Program-made: the position numbers and the translations under genes
The notes under the pieces: generated by a model
Told to the model about the DNA's origin: nothing
What the model saw: the letters and a program-made list of their open reading frames with translations, nothing else
The model's database searches: none
Assembly (NCBI GenBank): GCA_964509195.1
Contig: CAZDWJ010000015.1
Location: forward strand, 1 to 64,000
Origin: UBA4802 sp964509195
Lineage (GTDB): Bacteria; Spirochaetota; UBA4802; UB4802
DNA: 64,000 nt
Reading direction: 5' to 3'
Shown here: one piece after another, positions 1-6,768 of the stretch
How positions within the stretch are numbered: the stretch's first letter is position 1
Layout of the letters: every line of letters begins with the position of its first letter

Positions 1-21
1 AATTTACCAACTTATAAAAAT

Positions 22-342
22 TTATTTTTGGAACGTTTTTCTGAAGCTAAACAATTTCAATAGCTGTTTCAATTCTATTTCGGTATAGGTTCGTGTTGGT
101 AACACAATATCAGTACTTTTAACAACCAAACAATCATAATTACGGCTTGCAATATATTTTATAAATTTATTTTCAATCTTATCACGGTCTTGTAGATTGT
201 CAGTATTAGCAAAAACCATAACCTTTTTTAACGATCGGGATGCAAACATTGGATCCTTATACGTATATGCTCTAGTATATACACTACCGCAACCAATTAC
301 AAATAATACACATACAATAATAATTTTGTGTAAGGTATTCAT
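22..342 (-). CDS. small putative lipoprotein
   Basis: This 106-residue protein has a basic N-terminus, a hydrophobic stretch and a lipobox-like VIGC near residue 18, so it is probably a secreted lipoprotein. The mature part (about 88 residues) contains MVFANTDNLQDRDKIENKF and does not match a family I recognise. It ends in a basic, low-complexity tail (FSFRKTFQK). It may be a complete small protein or the front of a longer one cut by mutation, but neither other frame opens downstream within the window. A ribosome-binding site (GGAGGGT) lies just upstream of the ATG. The next gene is divergent. Confidence 0.5.
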   Translation of the reverse strand: MNTLHKIIIVCVLFVIGCGSVYTRAYTYKDPMFASRSLKKVMVFANTDNLQDRDKIENKFIKYIASRNYDCLVVKSTDIVLPTRTYTEIELKQLLKLFSFRKTFQK

Positions 343-709
343 ACTCTACCCTCCTTTAGTAAATTTTTTTGTAAATGTACTAAAAGGGGTGTGACATATA
401 ATGTCCCTGTTAAAAATTTTTTCCCTTTGGATTTTTTAAATAAAGATAACCTTTAAAAGATATTTTTGGTTTGTGTTAATTTTTTCTATAAAGCTGTTTT
501 ATAATTATTTTATTTTGCTACTAGTTATATGGTACATCAATCATAAAGTAAACGCGGGATGGCCGCTCACTGAGCTTTGTGGAAGCACGCTCGCAACATA
601 CTGTTCTGTACACATAATACAAAATTGCAACAATTTCAAAATTATTCTTGAACAATTATATAGTTGTACTAACTTTATAACTATACTACCATTATAAAAG
701 GAGAAATCA
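343..709. other. intergenic region upstream of fprA
   Basis: No convincing gene is seen here. A 74-codon open frame exists but has no ribosome-binding site and reads like translated AT-rich spacer. The last 60 bases before fprA contain TATAACTATA-like words and an ATTATAA half-site close to the start codon, which could be promoter or peroxide-regulator half-sites, but no full operator can be drawn. The fprA ribosome-binding site is AAAGGAG. Confidence 0.4.
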
Positions 710-1879
710 ATGCAACCTGTAGCGTTAAATGATTTTATATACTGGGTGGGTGCTATTGACTGGGACTTGAGGAATTTTCACGGTTATATGACTCAACGCG
801 GATCCACATATAACGCGTATCTCATTATGGATGAAAAAATTGCACTAGTTGATACAGTCAAATACTATTTATACGATGAAATGATTGAGCGCATACGCAA
901 GGTGGTTGATCCTTCAAAGATTGACATTATTATTTCAAATCATGTTGAAATGGATCACTCAGGCGCTTTGCCCAAGCTTATGGAGCTTTGTCCTAATGCA
1001 ACACTCATAACATCGCCCAACGGCGCCAAAGGGCTTGAAGCTCACTATAAGAAAAACTGGAATTACAAAATAATGAAAACGGGCGATAGTATCACATTAG
1101 GTAAAACCACTCTACAATTCATGCTTGCACAGATGGTTCACTGGCCCGATAACATGGCATGCTATATGCCCCAAACCAAAATTTTATTTTCCAACGATGC
1201 ATTTGGCCAGCACATTGCAACATCCGAACGCTTTGATACGGAATATCCACTTGACATCATTCTGTACGAAGCAAAAAAATATTACGCCAATATTGTACTA
1301 CCTTATGATAAACAAACTCAAAAAGTCCTTGATGCGGTGAGTTATCTAGACATTGCCATGATCGCACCAAGCCACGGCATTATATGGAAAAAGCACATAC
1401 GGGAGATAGTTACTGAGTATAGCAACTGGGCTGCTAACAAAACAAAGGAAAAAGCACTCATAATTTATGACACCATGTGGAATTCCACAAAGCTTATTGC
1501 GCATGCAATAAAAAATGCATTTGAACAGAAACAGATACCGGTACAGATGTATGATCTGAAAACCATACACATTTCTGATATCATGACCGAGGTGCTTGAT
1601 GCGCAGTATATATGTGTGGGCTCACCTACACTGAATAACAATATGCTTCCAACCGTTGCTGCATTCTTAACCTACTGCAAGGGTCTTGCACCAAAGAACC
1701 GTGTGGGGCTTGCATTTGGCTCGTACGGATGGGGCGGACAAAGCGTTGCACAGGTAGAAGCGGTATTGGCGGAAATGGGGTGGAAACTGTTACCAGCAAT
1801 AAAGGTTAATTATGTGCCTGATGAGCAATTACTGGTAACTATCGCCCAACAAATTTTTGAAAATTTACGTACAATTTAG
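710..1879 (+). CDS. fprA: flavodiiron protein (oxygen/NO reductase)
   Basis: This 389-residue A-type flavodiiron protein reduces O2 to water, or NO to N2O, in the cytoplasm with electrons usually passed on by rubredoxin. The N-terminal metallo-beta-lactamase-like domain (about 1-245) carries the diiron ligands by eye: H78, E80, D82 and H83 (HVEMDH), H144 (MVHWPD), D163 (SNDAFG) and H222 (PSHG). The C-terminal flavodoxin domain (about 250-389) starts at LIIYDTMWNSTK, the FMN phosphate loop. The length is normal for the family. Ribosome-binding site AAAGGAG precedes the ATG. Rubredoxin, a PerR regulator, superoxide reductase and rubrerythrin follow, so it belongs to an oxygen-detoxification island. 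Confidence 0.95.
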   Translation: MQPVALNDFIYWVGAIDWDLRNFHGYMTQRGSTYNAYLIMDEKIALVDTVKYYLYDEMIERIRKVVDPSKIDIIISNHVEMDHSGALPKLMELCPNATLITSPNGAKGLEAHYKKNWNYKIMKTGDSITLGKTTLQFMLAQMVHWPDNMACYMPQTKILFSNDAFGQHIATSERFDTEYPLDIILYEAKKYYANIVLPYDKQTQKVLDAVSYLDIAMIAPSHGIIWKKHIREIVTEYSNWAANKTKEKALIIYDTMWNSTKLIAHAIKNAFEQKQIPVQMYDLKTIHISDIMTEVLDAQYICVGSPTLNNNMLPTVAAFLTYCKGLAPKNRVGLAFGSYGWGGQSVAQVEAVLAEMGWKLLPAIKVNYVPDEQLLVTIAQQIFENLRTI

Positions 1880-1900
1880 CGTGACTTTTACTTCATAATT

Positions 1901-1921
1901 TTGTACTATATAGACGTACAA
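1901..1921. promoter_or_regulatory. palindrome upstream of perR
   Basis: A 21-base inverted repeat with perfect arms TTGTAC and GTACAA separated by nine A/T-rich bases lies 33 bases before the perR start. It is a candidate operator (autoregulation) or promoter element. It does not match the classical PerR box closely, so the binding protein is unknown. Confidence 0.4.
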
Positions 1922-1954
1922 TGAGTCCAATTTAGCATTGGAATGAGGACTATA

Positions 1955-2359
1955 ATGGAACAATACAAAGAATATCTGCAGTCTAAGGGGATTTCGCCAT
2001 CATATCAGCGGTTGAAGATATTAGAGTATCTGGATAAAAACAGGACACATCCAACCGTTGATGAAATTTATACTGCGCTTTTACCACATATACCAACGCT
2101 TTCCAAAACCACAGTGTACAATACCTTAAGCCTTTTTGTACAGGAAGGCCTTGCAAGCATGCTGGTACTTGACAACGTTGAGGCTCGTTTTGATATAACG
2201 GTACAGCCACATGGGCATTTTACGTGTATGCAATGTGGCAGGGTATATGACCTTGATATTGCTGCTTACGTTGCTATGCCACACTCAATCGATGGTCACA
2301 CCATACAGCACTATCAGATTGCGTTAAAAGGAATCTGTAAAGAGTGTTCAACACATTGA
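1955..2359 (+). CDS. perR: Fur-family regulator, PerR-like
   Basis: A 134-residue Fur-family metalloregulator: N-terminal winged helix (about 1-80, SPSYQRLKILEYL, LSKTTVYNTLSLF) and C-terminal dimerisation/metal domain with HGHFTC and two zinc-binding CxxC motifs (CMQC, CKEC). PerR proteins repress peroxide-defence genes and are inactivated by metal-catalysed oxidation. The assignment to PerR rather than Fur or Zur rests on context (flanked by fprA, rubredoxin, bd oxidase, superoxide reductase, rubrerythrin). The start at 1955 is preferred over an in-frame ATG 12 bases earlier because GAGGA (1945-1949) sits 5 bases before it. Confidence 0.85.
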   Translation: MEQYKEYLQSKGISPSYQRLKILEYLDKNRTHPTVDEIYTALLPHIPTLSKTTVYNTLSLFVQEGLASMLVLDNVEARFDITVQPHGHFTCMQCGRVYDLDIAAYVAMPHSIDGHTIQHYQIALKGICKECSTH

Positions 2360-2414
2360 CGCTACACATTGTACAACTACAGCAACACTATTGTTTAATT
2401 AAATGAAAAAATGC

Positions 2415-2441
2415 TTGACAATTTTTTGTAATGATTATAAA
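2415..2441 (+). promoter_or_regulatory. promoter with PerR-box-like operator
   Basis: TTGACA at 2415-2420 is followed at 2426-2440 by TTGTAATGATTATAA, which differs from the Bacillus PerR box (TTATAATnATTATAA) at one of 14 defined positions. The site covers the spacer and -10 area, so binding should block transcription of the metal-binding protein and possibly rubredoxin. Confidence 0.6.
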
Positions 2442-2540
2442 GTTGTGATAGTTACATTATAAGTGTTTCTCTTAATTTTTACTTGTAATTTATTTTTTAT
2501 CCATGTATGATAACAGTATAACTATAGTGGGTAAACATTT

Positions 2541-2735
2541 ATGCAATTTCACGTTAACGACATGATGTGCAATCACTGTGTAATGCGCATTACCAGAGCC
2601 ATTTCAGCTGTTGACCCTAATGCAAATGTTAACTGTAATGTATCTTCCAAAACGGTTATTGTCGATAGCTCTTTAGATGAATCTGTTGTAATGCAGGCAA
2701 TAAAAGATGCAGGCTATACACCCGAACGTATGTAG
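2541..2735 (+). CDS. heavy-metal-associated (HMA) domain protein
   Basis: A 64-residue single-domain protein of the CopZ/HMA fold. The metal site is MMCNHC near the N-terminus (CxxC), followed by the expected beta-alpha-beta pattern and the typical ending DAGYTPE. It probably binds Cu(I) or another soft metal in the cytoplasm; no cognate P-type ATPase lies in the window. It sits behind a PerR-box-like site, so its expression may respond to peroxide rather than metal. The ribosome-binding site is weak. Confidence 0.85.
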   Translation: MQFHVNDMMCNHCVMRITRAISAVDPNANVNCNVSSKTVIVDSSLDESVVMQAIKDAGYTPERM

Positions 2736-2831
2736 CAGATTAATGTGGTAATGTTACAATATAGTTTTTATGCCCAACACATTGGTCATTGATAATTTGT
2801 TGTGCTCAGTAACCAGTAATTAAATATTTCA

Positions 2832-2928
2832 CACCTCACCCTTAATCCCCCTCTTTAGCAAAGAGAGGGGAATATAACCTGGGCAAACCCGGGAACTATT
2901 TACTAAATCATGGGCTGGGGTGAGGATG
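2832..2928. repeat. MITE/REP-like palindromic repeat
   Basis: A non-coding block of about 97 bases bounded by CCTCACCC (2834-2841) and GGGGTGAGG (2917-2925), which are inverted copies. An internal hairpin, CCCCCTCTTT-agca-AAGAGAGGGG (2847-2870), and a second short hairpin, CTGGG/CCCGGG, lie between. The layout resembles dispersed miniature palindromic elements. Only one copy was seen here. Confidence 0.5.
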
Positions 2929-2963
2929 TAAAATAATTTCAACCATTAAAGGAGGTCTTATAC

Positions 2964-3128
2964 ATGGATAAAAAATACGAATGCACAGTATGCGGATACA
3001 TTTATGATCCCGCTGAAGGTGATCCTGATAATGGAGTAAAGCCAGGCACTGCATTTAAAGACATCCCCGATGACTGGGTTTGCCCTGTGTGTGGAGCAGG
3101 GAAGGATCAGTTTGAACCAGTGGACTAA
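2964..3128 (+). CDS. rubredoxin
   Basis: A 54-residue rubredoxin, a one-iron electron carrier. Both knuckles are present: CTVCGY near residue 7 and CPVCGA near residue 40, with the usual YDPAEGDPDNG and DDWVC segments between them. The ribosome-binding site AAAGGAGG is about 6 bases before the ATG. It is the likely electron donor to the flavodiiron protein, superoxide reductase and rubrerythrin encoded nearby. A strong terminator follows at once. Confidence 0.97.
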   Translation: MDKKYECTVCGYIYDPAEGDPDNGVKPGTAFKDIPDDWVCPVCGAGKDQFEPVD

Positions 3129-3142
3129 TAATGTAATAGCTC

Positions 3143-3175
3143 AAGGATATGCAGGTGTATGCATATCCTTTTTTT
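3143..3175 (+). terminator. Rho-independent terminator after rubredoxin
   Basis: A perfect 11-bp stem AAGGATATGCA / TGCATATCCTT with loop GGTGTA is followed by further T residues. It separates rubredoxin from cydAB. Confidence 0.9.
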
Positions 3176-3207
3176 AAAACTCATAAAAACAATGTGGAGG
3201 TTTACCT

Positions 3208-4524
3208 ATGGACGTTGTAATGCTTTCACGTATACAATTTGGATTGGCTGCCGGTGTTCATTTTATTTTTCCATCTTTAACATTAGGTCTCACATTGCTG
3301 GTGCTTATCTTCGAGTATCAGTTTTATAAAACCAGTGAAGAATTATTCAAAACAATATCTTCATTCTTTATTAAAATTTTAGGTCTTGTGTTTGCACTGG
3401 GTGTTGCAACCGGCATAGTGCTAGAATTTTCGTTTGGCACCAACTGGGCTGAATACTCACGAATGGTTGGCGACATTTTTGGTGCACCGCTTGCTGCTGA
3501 AGGTATATTTGCATTTTTCATGGAATCTGTTTTTCTTGGGGTACTTCTTTTTGGACGCAACAAAGTATCAAAAAAGGTATATCTTCTTTCAGCATTCCTG
3601 GTTTTTTTTGGTTCACATCTTTCAGGTTTGTGGATCATCATTGCAAACTCATGGATGCAGACGCCCGCTGGGTATACAATAGAAGGCGGCAGAGCAATAC
3701 TTACTGATTTCTGGGCTGCAGCACTCAATCCTTCAACTCTTGTTCGATTTGTTCATGTAATTATTGCTGGATGGATTTCAGGTAGCCTTTTTGCTGCCGG
3801 TGTTGCTGCCTGGTATCTTATTAAACAGCAACACATCTCAGAAGCACAGAAAATAATTAAAACTGCTATCATCGTTTTTGCTATCATGTCGCTGGTACAG
3901 TTTGCTTCAGGGCACATTCACGCAGTGCAGGTAACAAATTTGCAGCCAGAAAAAATGGCAACGTTTGAAGCATTGTGGGAAACGCAAAAAGGAGCACCAA
4001 TGTCAATCATTGGCATACCTGTTGAAAGCGAAAAGAAAACCTATTTTGAAATAAAAATACCCAAATTATTGAGTTTACTTGCATACTTTGATCCTGATGC
4101 CGAAGTTAAAGGGCGAGATGCCTTTCCGGAAGATGAGCTTCCGCCGGTATTACTTCCTTATTTTTCCTATCACATTATGATTGGGCTTGGTTCTCTATTT
4201 GCCCTGATAAGCTTCATTGCCCTGATTCTTTTGCTTCGCAAAAAGCTATTTCAATCCAGATGGTTTTTATATGTAATAGTATTTGCAATACCATTGCCAA
4301 TCATTGCTAACGAATTTGGATGGATTGCTGCTGAGGTTGGCAGACAGCCATGGGCTGTGTACAGGGTCTTAAGGACTGTTGATGCAGTATCAACTGTTGT
4401 TCCGGCAAGCCACGTGTTGTTATCGCTTATTATATTTTCTTTAATTTATCTTTTGCTCATTGTTTTATTTATAATGATACTGCTGAAGATTATAAAAAAA
4501 GGCCCACAGGCTGAAACATACTAA
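3208..4524 (+). CDS. cydA: cytochrome bd oxidase subunit I
   Basis: A 438-residue integral membrane subunit of the quinol oxidase that reduces O2 to water with high affinity. Visible marks: the N-terminal heme-ligand helix (GVHFIFPSLTLGL), SGLWIIIANSWMQTPAGY, the quinol-binding loop start (EKMATFEALWETQKGAPM) and the diagnostic GRQPWAVYRVLRT near residue 387. The quinol-binding loop is of the short type. Ribosome-binding site GGAGG precedes the ATG; cydB starts 19 bases downstream. In an anaerobe the enzyme mainly scavenges oxygen. Confidence 0.97.
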   Translation: MDVVMLSRIQFGLAAGVHFIFPSLTLGLTLLVLIFEYQFYKTSEELFKTISSFFIKILGLVFALGVATGIVLEFSFGTNWAEYSRMVGDIFGAPLAAEGIFAFFMESVFLGVLLFGRNKVSKKVYLLSAFLVFFGSHLSGLWIIIANSWMQTPAGYTIEGGRAILTDFWAAALNPSTLVRFVHVIIAGWISGSLFAAGVAAWYLIKQQHISEAQKIIKTAIIVFAIMSLVQFASGHIHAVQVTNLQPEKMATFEALWETQKGAPMSIIGIPVESEKKTYFEIKIPKLLSLLAYFDPDAEVKGRDAFPEDELPPVLLPYFSYHIMIGLGSLFALISFIALILLLRKKLFQSRWFLYVIVFAIPLPIIANEFGWIAAEVGRQPWAVYRVLRTVDAVSTVVPASHVLLSLIIFSLIYLLLIVLFIMILLKIIKKGPQAETY

Positions 4525-4543
4525 TGCGATTGGAGGTGTAACA

Positions 4544-5533
4544 ATGGATATAAGCGTATATCAGCATATATGGTTTTTTATAATTGGATTTTTGCTTACA
4601 GTGTATTCTATATTAGATGGTTTTGATTTAGGCATTGCAAGCCTTATGCCAGCACTGGCAAAAAATGAAAAAGAGCAAAAACAGGTAATGGATTCAATAT
4701 GGCCTGTATGGGATGGCAATGAGGTGTGGTTGATTACTGGTGGCGCAGCACTCTTTGCTGCATTCCCATTTGCGTATGCTACGGTATTCAGTGGTTTTTA
4801 TTTAGCATTGATGCTGGTACTGTTTGCTCTAATTTTTAGAGCTGTCTCCATGGAATTCTGGTACTACGATGAACCGCGCAAGAAACTGTGGGCATGGGCA
4901 TTCACTATTGGAAGCCTTTTGCCATCACTGCTTTTTGGCGTTGCACTGGGGAACATTATCTATGGGATACCCATTGATTTAAACATGAATTTTACCGGAA
5001 ATTTTTTCACGCTGCTTAGGCCATTTCCTCTTGCCATTGGCCTTCTGGGGCTATCTGCAATACTTTTACAGGGATGCACCTGGGCCGCCTACAAAATTGA
5101 AGGAGAAGTTGCAAAGCGCGCACAGGCTATAATGAATAAAATAATTATTATCAATGCAGTTTTGTTTATACTGGCGATAGCTCTTACTATTGGGTTTATT
5201 CCTTCAATTATATCAAACATCTTTGGATGGCTTGGCGCTGTTGCCTATGCGATTGCATTGAGTTATACGTACTTAGCAAACAGGGATAACAAATCATCGA
5301 AAGCATTTATGGGCTCATCTATTTCATTTGTTGCTCTGTGGGTTATGGCAGGTGCTGCATTATATCCAAATTTAGTACGGGCAACAGTTGAAGCATACAA
5401 CCTGACCATATTTAACGCATCATCAACGCTTTTAACGTTAAAGATTATGTTCATTATTGCTCTTATTGGCATGCCGATAGTTATTGCCTATACATTATAT
5501 GTTTACAGAATTTTTAAAGGTAAGGTTTCTTGA
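4544..5533 (+). CDS. cydB: cytochrome bd oxidase subunit II
   Basis: A 329-residue partner of CydA with about eight or nine membrane segments. Family motifs seen: DGFDLGIASLMPAL, PVWDGNEVWLITGGAALFAAFP and RAVSMEFWYYDE. It stabilises the heme-bearing subunit. Ribosome-binding site TTGGAGG lies 8 bases before the ATG and the gene forms an operon with cydA. No CydDC transporter is present in the window. Confidence 0.96.
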   Translation: MDISVYQHIWFFIIGFLLTVYSILDGFDLGIASLMPALAKNEKEQKQVMDSIWPVWDGNEVWLITGGAALFAAFPFAYATVFSGFYLALMLVLFALIFRAVSMEFWYYDEPRKKLWAWAFTIGSLLPSLLFGVALGNIIYGIPIDLNMNFTGNFFTLLRPFPLAIGLLGLSAILLQGCTWAAYKIEGEVAKRAQAIMNKIIIINAVLFILAIALTIGFIPSIISNIFGWLGAVAYAIALSYTYLANRDNKSSKAFMGSSISFVALWVMAGAALYPNLVRATVEAYNLTIFNASSTLLTLKIMFIIALIGMPIVIAYTLYVYRIFKGKVS

Positions 5534-5580
5534 CGCTTTTTTTCAAATGTTTTTCTATTTGAGAAATTACTTACAATTTT

Positions 5581-5601
5581 TTCACGCAGAGTTCGCAGAG
5601 G
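5581..5601. repeat. short dispersed-repeat fragment
   Basis: The word CACGCAGAGTTCGCAGAGG between cydB and the superoxide reductase gene looks like a fragment of a dispersed GCAGAG-type repeat, a kind of sequence I recall from many bacterial intergenic regions. Only one copy was noticed here, so its repeat status is a memory-based inference. Confidence 0.25.
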
Positions 5602-5668
5602 TTTAAGAGAGGTTTTGAGATATCAGATATATTATTACACATTAACAATTAAAAGGAGGACGTAGATT

Positions 5669-6046
5669 ATGGCTACAAAACAATTAGAAGTGTATAAATG
5701 CGATATTTGTGGCAATATCGTTGAGGTACTGCATGAAGGCAAAGGGGAGTTAGTATGCTGTGGTCAGCCAATGAAGCTTCAGGTGGAAAACACGGTGGAC
5801 GCATCAAAGGAAAAGCATGTGCCTGCAGTTGAAAAAACTGCTGATGGCATAAAGGTGCAGGTTGGCAGTGTTGAGCACCCAATGGAAGAAAAGCACTACA
5901 TTGAATGGATACAACTTATTGCTGGCGGAAAGGCATACCGGCAATTCTTAAAACCCGGAGACAAACCTGTTGCTGTATTTAAAGTTGATGCTGACACTGT
6001 GACTGTACGTGAATATTGCAATTTACACGGATTGTGGAAAGCATAA
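5669..6046 (+). CDS. dfx: desulfoferrodoxin (superoxide reductase)
   Basis: A 125-residue two-domain superoxide reductase that converts superoxide to hydrogen peroxide without releasing oxygen. The N-terminal desulforedoxin domain (1-36) has CDICG and LVCCGQPM, giving four cysteines for the Fe(SCys)4 centre. The C-terminal catalytic domain has EKHVP, VEHPMEEKHYIEW and CNLHG, supplying the His4-Cys iron site. It has a strong ribosome-binding site (AAAGGAGG). Rubrerythrin follows 24 bases later and can remove the peroxide produced. Confidence 0.97.
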   Translation: MATKQLEVYKCDICGNIVEVLHEGKGELVCCGQPMKLQVENTVDASKEKHVPAVEKTADGIKVQVGSVEHPMEEKHYIEWIQLIAGGKAYRQFLKPGDKPVAVFKVDADTVTVREYCNLHGLWKA

Positions 6047-6070
6047 TGAATATAAGGAGGATTTTAAATT

Positions 6071-6649
6071 ATGGCTAAAAGCGTTAAAGGTACACGAACC
6101 GAAAAAAATTTACTGGCAGCGTTTGCAGGCGAATCACAGGCACGCACACGCTATGATTACTTTGCATCTGTTGCAAAAAAAGAAGGTTATGAGCAGATAG
6201 CTGCTATTTTTGCTGAAACAGCACTCAATGAAAAAGAGCATGCCAAACGATTCTTTAGTTTTCTAGAAGGTGGCATGGTTGAGATAGAGGCACACTATCC
6301 TGCAGGTGTTATTGGCACCACTGTGGAAAACCTAAAGGCTGCTGCAGCTGGTGAAAATGAAGAGCACACCAAACTATATCCAGAAGCAGCAAAGATAGCC
6401 GAAGAAGAAGGCTTTCCTGAAATTGCCTTTTTGTTCAGAAAAGTTGCTGAAGTGGAAAAGCACCATGAACAGCGCTACCTTGATTTAATGAAGAACATTC
6501 AAGAAGGCAAAGTATTTAAGAAAGACACAAAAGTACAGTGGAAGTGCCGCAATTGTGGCTATATTCACGAAGGCGAATCAGCTCCTGAAAAATGTCCAAC
6601 CTGTCTGCACCCACAAAGCTATTTTGAGCTTCTGTGCGATAATTATTAA
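6071..6649 (+). CDS. rbr: rubrerythrin
   Basis: A 192-residue peroxide-reducing non-heme iron protein. The N-terminal ferritin-like diiron domain (about 1-150) has the repeated carboxylate motifs GESQARTRY, LNEKEHAKRF, GENEEHTKLYPE and EVEKHHEQRY. The C-terminal rubredoxin-like domain has CRNCGYIH and CPTCLHPQ. It forms a superoxide-to-water sequence with the superoxide reductase just upstream. Ribosome-binding site AAGGAGG; terminator directly after the stop. Confidence 0.97.
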   Translation: MAKSVKGTRTEKNLLAAFAGESQARTRYDYFASVAKKEGYEQIAAIFAETALNEKEHAKRFFSFLEGGMVEIEAHYPAGVIGTTVENLKAAAAGENEEHTKLYPEAAKIAEEEGFPEIAFLFRKVAEVEKHHEQRYLDLMKNIQEGKVFKKDTKVQWKCRNCGYIHEGESAPEKCPTCLHPQSYFELLCDNY

Positions 6650-6670
6650 TATAAAAACTACATCCATTAA

Positions 6671-6701
6671 AAAAACCCGTGACAAAAACACGGGTTTTTT
6701 T
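6671..6701 (+). terminator. Rho-independent terminator after rubrerythrin
   Basis: Stem AAAAACCCGTG / CACGGGTTTTT with an A-rich loop and a T-run. It ends the oxygen-defence transcript before the sulfatase-fold gene. Confidence 0.9.
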
Positions 6702-6768
6702 GTTGATAAATACCGGCAGTGATAACATTCATGTATTATTATAATCAAATATCCTGGAGATACTTCCT

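Noticed and set aside
473..697. 74-codon frame before fprA
   Set aside because: No ribosome-binding site, overlaps the probable fprA promoter, composition of translated spacer.
3324..3728. 134-codon antisense frame inside cydA
   Set aside because: Shadow of a strongly conserved membrane gene on the other strand; Pro/Ser/Arg-rich nonsense typical of antisense frames. The same applies to other long frames opposite the acyl-CoA dehydrogenase and thiolase-fold genes.
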